64,000 nt of DNA from assembly GCF_905171765.1 (NCBI RefSeq), contig NC_053393.1:67673371-67737370 (forward strand), read 5' to 3'. Under the pieces are notes generated by a model. The model made no database searches. It saw only the letters and a program-made list of their open reading frames with translations, and was not told the origin of the DNA. Numbering within the stretch: the first letter of the stretch is position 1; the number at the start of each line of letters is the position of its first letter. This stretch comes from Bufo bufo (taxonomy: Eukaryota > Chordata > Amphibia > Anura > Bufonidae). Positions 56,798 to 64,000 of this stretch are shown piece after piece. Made by a program: the position numbers and the translations under genes.

Positions 56798-57971
56798 GAA
56801 GACACTTACATGCTCAACCAAACTGAGCATGCATATGTATGGGGGAGTTGGGAGGAATAGCTGTTGGGCTAATGAGCGATCGGCCAACACCTACTGAAGG
56901 TCTATGAGCACCTGTATACTTGAGGGAGCCCAAAGTCCCTCTGCTGAGGCCTCAAGCTCTTAGCCATGTTGTACAGATCTATAATATGGAACCTACAGTG
57001 CACTGCTGTGTGTCTTATGGAGGTATCTTCCCCCAAAAGCAATGCTTCTAGCTGTCTCATGGAGGTACCATGGCATCATACAAGGTGCCTAGAGTTTTGT
57101 TATATGAACCTCGGGGACTCACAGGGCAATGTACATTAGCCCTTACGATATTTCTTTCTCACAATGTGGATGAAATTTTTTTTTGATAAAGGAGACATAA
57201 TCAAATTGATTGTATTCCTGATGGGACAATTAAAAGTGGTTTTCCTTACTGGAGTTCCTCTTTAAAACATTACCTAAAAATTCAAATTTTCTTGCTTCCT
57301 ATGACATTTACCTTATAGATAAATCCTTAATTGCTTACTATGCTGCTTTTCTTGGGCACAGTAATGTTCTGTTCAGTGGATGAGGCAGGACTAAGATAAT
57401 GAAGACAGAGCTTCATGATAAGCCCGGCACAATAATTAGTGTCAGTCAAGGTAGTTATCTAAGTATATCTCCGGGCACGTGCACTTCTTCTAAGAACCTA
57501 GAGAACAATCCTGACTGTAAGGGGCTTGTGACGTTACTTTGATTTGCTACTATTAGCTAAATGGTCTGAAGAAACTATGGCCCACACTGGTCATGGTTAA
57601 TACCCCCAACCCTTCTGTGGTAACATCTCCGATTAATGCATCAAAGTCAACTTTAATGCTTATCTGCTGTGACAGGTTTCAATGCTAATTCAAAGCTACA
57701 AGCCTGTGCATTTAGTCAGGGGCATCGCCAGACTCTAAAGACATCTGGGGCATATTGGGACAAGGGTAGAACATTGTGGAGATGCAGATATATTTGAATG
57801 TGACAATTGTCTTGGCAAAGCTGGATAAGGACAAAAGACCCAGGGCACATGCAAGTGCAGTACCCCAGACCTGGGGGTATCTGCAATTGTATATAATTAT
57901 GTATTGTATTGTAATGTTACACATTTTTATTGTTTTGGCCATGTTTTCCAGAAGAGGAAATAATGGTTGGC
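56798..57971. other. Unassigned sequence, part possibly conserved noncoding
   Basis: 57280-57710 has no repeat features and many short transcription-factor-like words (GATAA, TTAATTGC, CACGTG, GTGACGTTAC, CTAATTC); it may be a regulatory element of a nearby host gene, an inference from composition only. The rest, including a plus-strand frame at 57776-58024, shows no recognisable protein. Confidence 0.25.
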
Positions 57972-57986
57972 AAGGAACAGGGCTAG

Positions 57987-59262
57987 GCAAAAAAAAACAA
58001 AAAACAACATCCTGCACAATGTAATAAATGAATATGCGTATGTGCATGGCTACAATTACAAAAGAAAAATCACAGAAAATAATGCACTAACACAATAGAT
58101 GCAAACATTATTGTCACGGTGGGGAGTGGGGAAAACCCCCCACCGTACGATGACTGGGGGATAAGGAAAGCAACTAGGCCTGAACACAAGGATAAGGGAG
58201 CAGGTCACCTCCTAATGCGTCCCTATACCTTGCCCTAACTCCTCACCGTATGAGCGGACCTGGATGGTAGGACGGCTCATACCCTGGACACCTAAGGCCC
58301 TGAGTCGCCCTGAGAATCCCTCACAAAGGAGCTGAGGAGAGGCGCCCTGTTCTTCCAGGACACGGAAGAACAGGAGTCTCAAAAGGCCTAGAAGCAGGGA
58401 AAGGAAAAGACCAGATGCAGCAAGAGAATCGGCAGGTAAAGCGAACACACCAGCACAAAAAGCCACCGCAGGCAACAACATGCAAGGCAACCATGCCACG
58501 GCACACACCACAAAGGCCGCGACACCGCCCCCGCACGCCGAAACAGCAACACGCCGCCACAGGCAACAGAAAGTGCGGCACAAGCGCCACAGCGCACGCC
58601 AAAGGCCGTGACAATTTTATATGGACTAAGCCCTCACTCTGGTATGATAAAATCTGAGACTCTCAGCTAATATATTTTGATCAAAAGACATCTGTGCCCG
58701 CCTACCAGCGCCAAGGTGGTGTTTGCATCTATTGTGTTATTCTTTCATACTTGTAGCCATGCACATCCGCATATTCATTTATTACATTGTGCAGAATGTT
58801 TTTTTAAATCTTTTTCTGTGATTTGTTTTGTTTCGTCTGCAGTATACACTTGAAGGAGTGGCACCTTGAATTGTGAATGTGCTTCTATTCTATCCTGGGA
58901 GTAGCATTCTTGGGCATTTTTGCCCCCTCTATCCCACAGAAGACCTTGATTAGGTGGTACATATAGGTGTGCGTGCTTCTCCTCTCATTGGTTGCTGGAT
59001 GCACATAGAGGTGACTAGGGGCAGCATACTATATGTGCAGGGTCTGCTGTCCTGAATGTAAATGCCCAATGGCATAGGTAGGTTTAGAGTAGGTCCTGTC
59101 TGACTGAGACCACCTTGGTGCTGGCAGGTGGGCACAGATGTGTTTTGATCAAAATATATTCCCTGAGAGTCTCAGATTTTATTATATCAGAGTGAGGTCT
59201 TAGTCCATATATAATTTTTGCATCTATTGTGTTAGTGCATTATTTTCTGTGATTTTTCCTTT
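57987..59262. mobile_element. Composite foldback insertion with 15-bp target duplication
   Basis: Exact 15-bp duplications AAGGAACAGGGCTAG (57972-57986, 59263-59277) flank the block. Inside, 57996-58105 is inverted at about 58722-58805, and 58063-58720 (less the LTR) is inverted at 59100-59262, giving interlocked inverted repeats. It contains a later solo LTR (58112-58613). Element class unknown; the long duplication suggests retroposition. Confidence 0.6.
58112..58613 (-). mobile_element. Solo LTR (family A), shortened
   Basis: 502 bp, TGTCACGG..CCGTGACA, flanked by ATTAT (58107-58111) and ATTTT (58614-58618). The inverted duplicate of the host sequence near 59200-59225 preserves the empty site (AATTATATATGG in the inverse sense), which confirms a 5-bp duplication with one later mutation. 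Compared with 32945-33872 it lacks about 430 internal bases. Confidence 0.82.
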
Positions 59263-59431
59263 AAGGAACAGGGCTAGCCACCCTGTTCCTCCCCTCTTGG
59301 TAGAAGTGGGCTGTTCCTGCTTCCTGCCAGGAGGGGGCATTCCAGTCTAGAGACAGTAAGGATTGGAGGCACATGTCAGAGCTCCTACTCCTGGGATCCA
59401 GATATTATTCTCCTGTGAGACCCACACTCCA

Positions 59432-59740
59432 TACAAAAAAGGAGGGAACAGCACCCCAGCGTCAAAGTTCAGTAGTGGTGCGGTGCATGCCCTGAGGGGA
59501 CCGGGTCCTAGCCAGTCCCCAAATGGATCCAAAATCAAAGAAGAGAAGAGGACAGCACTTGCTGGTGCAGGTGAAAAATCTGCAAATTTATTCTATAGTC
59601 AGCATTCCAGGTGATGCAACGTTTCTTGAAAAAGGCTTTTTCCTAGCTGAAACATTGCATCACCTGGAATGCTGACTATGGAATAAATTTGCACAGATTT
59701 TTTACCTGCATCAGCAAGTACTGCCTTTTTTGTTGATTTT
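59432..59740. mobile_element. Foldback retro-insertion with 14-bp target duplication
   Basis: Flanks AGACCCACACTCCA (59418-59431, 59741-59754) are identical. The centre is an inverted pair: AGTCAGCATTCCAGGTGATG and CATCACCTGGAATGCTGACT, and it contains TTGAAAAAGG..GCTGAAACATTGC, related to the hammerhead-like core at 48892-49221. The same class of element, therefore, with a different sequence. Confidence 0.7.
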
Positions 59741-60182
59741 AGACCCACACTCCAGAGAGATCAGCCAAATTTGAGCTTCAAGAAAGCATCAGTACGACAA
59801 GACAGCAGAGAGATCAGCGAAATACATTACAGACACTGTTGCAAGGTGAGGGACTACAGCTAAGACACCCATCATCTATACCACCACTAGGCCAGACTAA
59901 CATCAAGCCTGTAAATTCCACAAGTGCCTGCTAGTGCCAATAAATTATCATCCAACCTGCCACCATATCTCCTCATCTGGTGCCAGGAGCTGCACTTTGT
60001 ATAACTGCTGCTGGATGTTCCACAGGTTATGTTTTGAACCAAGTCACATTTCCCTCCCCTTTCAACATTCGATGCATTAATCACTTTTCCTGCCCATAAA
60101 ATAATCTGATGGTTGTCAATAAATACTTTTTGGCATTGTCTGCTGACAATATAAGGCTGGATTTAGATATCTGTTCCGATTA

Positions 60183-60495
60183 GCCTACATGAGCACGAAT
60201 GTGGTTTGGTTCCGCATCCGAGCTGCATTTTTTGCGGCTTGGGAGCGGACCCATTCACTTCAATGGGGGCGCAAAAGATGCGAGCAGCACTCCGTGTGCT
60301 GTCCGCATCCGTTGCTCTGTTCCGTAGCCCTGCAAAAAAAAATAGAACATGTCCTATTCTTGTCCGTTTTGCGGACAAGGATAGGCATTGTTACAATAGA
60401 TCAGCAAAAAAAGGATGTCATACAGACGTCATCCGTTTTTGTTGCAGATCTGCAATTTGCGGACCGCAAAACACAAACGTTTGTGTGCATGTAGG
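60183..60495. repeat. Palindromic MITE in a TTA site
   Basis: Left GCCTACATGAGCACG and right GTGTGCATGTAGG are inverted; TTA at 60180-60182 and 60496-60498. The interior has TTGTCCG..CGGACAAGGATAGG and GCGGACCGCAAA, linking it to the family at 3897 and 4990. Confidence 0.6.
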
Positions 60496-60667
60496 TTAAC
60501 TATCTGCAAGACATGGGTGTATGTGGATGGCCATATGGCTTCCAGGTGCGTCCTGTTTTTTTCCAGACCCATTCACAGAAATTATATAAAATAGACAAGA
60601 ATACGACATGCTGAGAGTTTCTCTGCATGGACCAGTGATTTGCAATAATTTGCACCATTTACATTAA

Positions 60668-61104
60668 AGGGACACTTCTATCAATTTTTTTTTTATCATA
60701 TATGAAAATATTCTATGAAATATTTTTTTGTAAAGAAACTGATAGATGGTTTTCTGGATATACTGTAATATTTGAAGTCACTCCATGTATTCTATTTTTC
60801 TGTCCTGTCTCTTTAACTTCCTCTTTGTTTGGACTTGCACAATGCAAGAGCAATGGTCTTCTGTGCAGTCAAAGGCAAGGCTAGTACACCCTAATTCACT
60901 GCGCATGTGCCAAATGCCACTTTAGGAGGATTGGGGTGATGTATCCAGTCTGTAGGACCAAGAGAGGGAACACCAGCATGACTCCTTACTGGCATAAGAC
61001 TATTAAAGTTCTTTTTTCTTCATTATCCAGAAAAAACAGAAGAAAACCTATCACCATAACGGATAACAGGTTGATGGTGATTTGGAGGCCTAAATCAGTT
61101 CCCT
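60668..61104. repeat. T2/Kolobok-type MITE in a TTAA site
   Basis: AGGGACACTTCTATC at the left and CAGTTCCCT at the right, TTAA at 60664-60667 and 61105-61108. The ends are only partly inverted, so an older copy. The interior is AT-rich and non-coding. Confidence 0.55.
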
Positions 61105-61491
61105 TTAACCCCTTCCATCCCAGTGCCATACATGTACGGTGAAAGAAGGGGTTTTAAATATGGCGCACGCTCGCGAGTGCAGCGGGCCATATAGCTGCTG
61201 GGTCTCTGCTGTTTCAGACAGCAGAAGCCCGGGGCTAATGTCTGCAACCGGTGATAACGCAGATCACAGACAGCTATCCCTGAATGCCAAAAAACTGGAA
61301 GCATACGCTTCCAGGTAAGGAACGGCTCCCTATGTGGTGATCGGGGGAGCCGTTTCATCACTCTGATGCACTGGATCTCTCTAATGATACCCAGCGTATC
61401 AGAGCTGTAGTTCCTATGGAGGCCTGCCGGTGGCAGGGCTCCATGGCATAACTGCAAATGGAGCTTAGATTGTAGTTCTGTTGAGCTATAG

Positions 61492-62724
61492 AAGTGGTGG
61501 CGAACCTATGGCACGGGTGCCAGAGGCGGCACTCAGTGCCCTCTCTGTGGGCACCCACACCCTGGAAAAAGTCTATGGTGTACCAATATGCCTTAGACTT
61601 TTCCTGCCATTCATCAGCGTAGGGTGCGCTATGAACAGCACAGGTAGCGCACTGAATGTAGGCAGGATATTATAGCTAAATGATAAAGTACATGGAAGAT
61701 ATACTATATTGGACTGTAGTATTCAGGGTAAATTGGCACTTTGCAATAAATTAGTGGGTTTTGTATTTGTAACACTCCGAAGTGGTGTTACCACTCCTAC
61801 ACCCTGCTTCTGTCTCTAATAGGCTAACCTGAATGTCATCTGTGTATTTTTGTCCAAGTCCTCTACACTGTGCATTCCTAAAATTGTTATGCCAGCAGGT
61901 GGCAGTGCAAATGGCAGAGCTATAGTTAGAAAGAATGGAACTCACTATTCCATTCTCCCACCTTTGGATAGAATTGGACGAGTCCTGCTTCCTGCCGGAA
62001 GGGTGGGGCAGAAGTTTCCAGTGGGTTCTAGTTCTAAGCTAGACAGGAGAGGAGCAAGGTGGGGCATGCTTAGGCGTGCCTATGCCGGCCAGAGCACCCT
62101 AAGCTCTGCTTGCCATGAAGAAAAATGTCTGGAAGCCATAGGGGCCAGCGGAATAGTTCTTCGGCCACCATAAGAGAAATCAGCAAGAGGAATAATTCTT
62201 TGGCTGAAAAGAAGTTGTTTACTGAGTGTCAGGAGGGGAATAACACTCGACGGCACCCCATTCAAGGATACCAGGGCAAATCAGAAGTACAGGAACCAGA
62301 ATTTAGTGCAGCACAGAGAAAGAAAGTAAAGTACTTAAGCAAGCCTGTCAGTACAGCAGAGACAGAGAGAAGGCAGAGATATTGAGTTTGACTGGCAGTT
62401 TATGCCAAAGCCTGCCGGGACCAAGACAAAGCCTGCAAATAGTTTGGATGAAAGTTTATTCAAGTTAAGCTGCCATTGACTTTCACCACAAGGTCTGCAC
62501 TCAAGTTATTTTAACTTCATCCCTCAATTATTCCCCCTTTTCAATGCTTCGGAGCAAAGCCTGAGGTCCCACTGTATCCAGGTAGGAGCACCGTGACACA
62601 TATAGGCTGCACCAAACTACTCGGCATTCCAATTAAACCTGGAACGCGATAGGGCCCTGGGGGGGGGCGGCACGTTGCAGATTGCAATTTGGGCACTCGG
62701 TCTCTAAAAGGTTTTCCATCACTG
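61492..62724. mobile_element. hAT-type element with a second insertion inside
   Basis: Left AAGTGGTGGCGAACCT and right AGGTTTTCCATCACTG are inverted relatives of the 12719 MITE ends. The flanks are 8-bp AGCTATAG (61484-61491) and AACTATAG (62725-62732), one mismatch. The hAT part is about 61492-61767 plus the last 60-120 bases; the rest is a foreign insertion. No transposase. Confidence 0.7.
61768..62598 (+). mobile_element. LTR-like insertion inside the hAT, boundaries uncertain
   Basis: It starts TGTAACACTCCGAAGTGG at a sharp change from hAT sequence. A possible end is ACCGTGACA at 62598, which would give TG..CA termini, but the 5 bases on either side (GTATT and CATAT) do not match. It contains GC-poor, apparently non-coding sequence. 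Confidence 0.3.
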
Positions 62725-62732
62725 AACTATAG

Positions 62733-63600
62733 TGTAAGCTAAAAGCAATCAGAAGATCGCATATTCCAGCCTCCTAAGGGGCCTAAACAATGTTTTAAAA
62801 ATTCTTTAAAAAGTTTGAAAAAAATATATAAAAATTTAAATCACACCCCTCCCTTCCCCAGAATTAATAAATAAATAAATAATAAAAAAAAAAACATAAA
62901 GATCATGGGCATCGTCACATCACAAAATGCCTGAAATATTAAAATATAAAAATATTTATTCCATAAGGCAAATAGCGTAATGGAAAAAAAAAATCTAAAT
63001 GGCCTATTCACCATTTTTTATATCGCTTAACTTTCCCAAATAAATCTAATAAAATGTGATCAAAAACTCAAAAGTCAAAATGGTATCAATAGAAACTACA
63101 GATCATCCCACAAAATATGAGCGCCCCCCCCCCCATCCCCCCCATCCCCCCCACACACACACAGCTCTGTAAGCATAACTAAAAAAAAAGTTATGGGGTC
63201 AGAAAATGGCAATGAAAAGTTCAAAGTTATTGTTTTCAGTATTAAAACAGTAGAAAAACTATATACTGTAAATGTGGTATGGCTGGATTTGTACTGCCTG
63301 AACCAGAGGATGAAAGTAACAGGTCAGTTTTACCGCATAGGTAACACCGTAGAGACAAAATCCATAAAACTGTGGTGGAATTGCATTTTTTTTCCAATTC
63401 CACCCTATATGGAACTTTTTTTCCCGCTTCCCACTACATCGTATGCAATATTAAGTGGTGCCGTAAGAAAATGCAGCTTGTCCCGCAAAAAACAATCCCC
63501 CATATAGCTATGTGAATGGAAAAATACAAGAAAGTCATGACTCTGGGAAGACAGGGAGGAAAAGTGACAACGCAAAAACAAAAAAAATCCTCTGGGACTC
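62733..63600. other. Low-complexity and unassigned sequence
   Basis: A-rich runs (62810-63070), a C-rich/CA microsatellite (63123-63165) and no recognised element. A plus-strand 104-aa frame at 63193-63507 has no familiar motif and seems incidental. Confidence 0.25.
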
Positions 63601-63603
63601 ACG

Positions 63604-64000
63604 TGGTTAAAAAGGTTTTCTGGGAGCTTACCGTAATATTAGTAGCTTGTCCTCAAGATAGGTTATCAATATCTGATTGGTGGGCTGTCACGTTCATCGG
63701 TCACATGGCCTATGTGCAGCTCAGTCCCATTTAGGGTCCATTCACACGTCCGTATGTGTTTTGTGGATCCGCAAAACACGGATAACGGCAATGTGCGCTG
63801 GCACTCTCATAGAAAATGCCTTTTCTTGTCCGCAATTGCGGACAAGATTAGGACATGTTCTATTTTTTTGCGGATGCACATTCCGACCCCATTGAAAATG
63901 AATGGGTCTGCACCTGTTCCGCAAAATTGCGGAACGGATGCAGACCCATTTTGAAGACTTGTGAATGGATCTGGGCTGCAATACCATGCACGGCCACTAT
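63604..64000. repeat. T2/Kolobok-type MITE, interrupted and cut by the window edge
   Basis: Starts GTTAAAAAGGTTTTCTGGGAG; its middle (GTCACATGGCCTATGTGCAG, then CTGCAATACCATGCACGGCC after the insertion) matches the T2 MITE at 51247-51551. The right end lies beyond the window. Confidence 0.6.
63734..63970. repeat. Palindromic MITE nested in the T2 element
   Basis: Begins GGGTCCATTCACACGTCCG after TTA (63731-63733) and ends CTTGTGAATGGA. The interior carries GTCCGCAATTGCGGACAAG, the core also seen at 16141. The intact T2 copy at 51430-51450 shows the uninterrupted host sequence. Confidence 0.65.

Overview
The window looks like nuclear DNA from an amphibian, most likely a frog or toad with a large, transposon-rich genome. 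There are no bacterial-style operons, no ribosomal or transfer RNA genes and no recognisable host protein-coding exon. Almost everything I can identify is transposable-element sequence of kinds typical of anurans: Kolobok/T2-type MITEs in TTAA sites, many short palindromic MITEs in TTA/TAA sites, hAT elements with 8-bp target duplications, Tc1 transposons, a DIRS-type retroelement, an L1/Tx1-like LINE, solo LTRs with 5-bp duplications, and a complete LTR retrotransposon. Species cannot be fixed from the sequence.

Layout. 1-18.5 kb: a possible 3' UTR-like end at the left edge, then mostly palindromic MITEs, several inserted in one another or side by side, separated by unassigned DNA. 18.5-25.1 kb: a frog interspersed repeat split by a T2 MITE, a roughly 2-kb purine-only minisatellite in two duplicated blocks, a 395-bp tandem duplication and a 1-kb near-perfect palindrome. 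26.2-31.3 kb: a decayed DIRS reverse transcriptase on the minus strand, split by a 4.1-kb hAT element that itself carries an intact Tc1 transposon. 32-41.3 kb: a decayed autonomous-type hAT gene (BED finger, transposase core, dimerisation domain) on the minus strand, with a minisatellite and a solo LTR in its 3' part, a Tc1 copy in its 5' part, and a second hAT 5' end in opposite orientation. 41.3-47.4 kb: two more Tc1 copies; one was split by a LINE, which was in turn split by a solo LTR. 47.4-51.6 kb: unassigned DNA, a foldback retro-insertion and MITEs.

51.8-56.8 kb: the most unusual element, a complete LTR retrotransposon on the minus strand with two 1146-bp LTRs, a 4-bp target duplication and a primer-binding-like site. 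It has no pol. In the gag position it has a reading frame with a cold-shock (Y-box-like) domain, then, after one in-frame stop, a coiled-coil and proline-rich reading frame. 57-64 kb: two foldback insertions with 14-15-bp target duplications, a solo LTR whose empty site is preserved in the same window, more T2 and TTA-site MITEs, and a hAT MITE with a second insertion inside.

The coding potential is therefore that of mobile elements: two full-length Tc1 transposases (29005-30075 +; 41599-42669 -), two Tc1 transposases with the same single stop codon, the broken hAT, DIRS and LINE genes, and the cold-shock retroelement. The nesting gives a relative history: DIRS and hAT genes oldest, then the LINE, Tc1 and T2 insertions, and the LTR insertions late.
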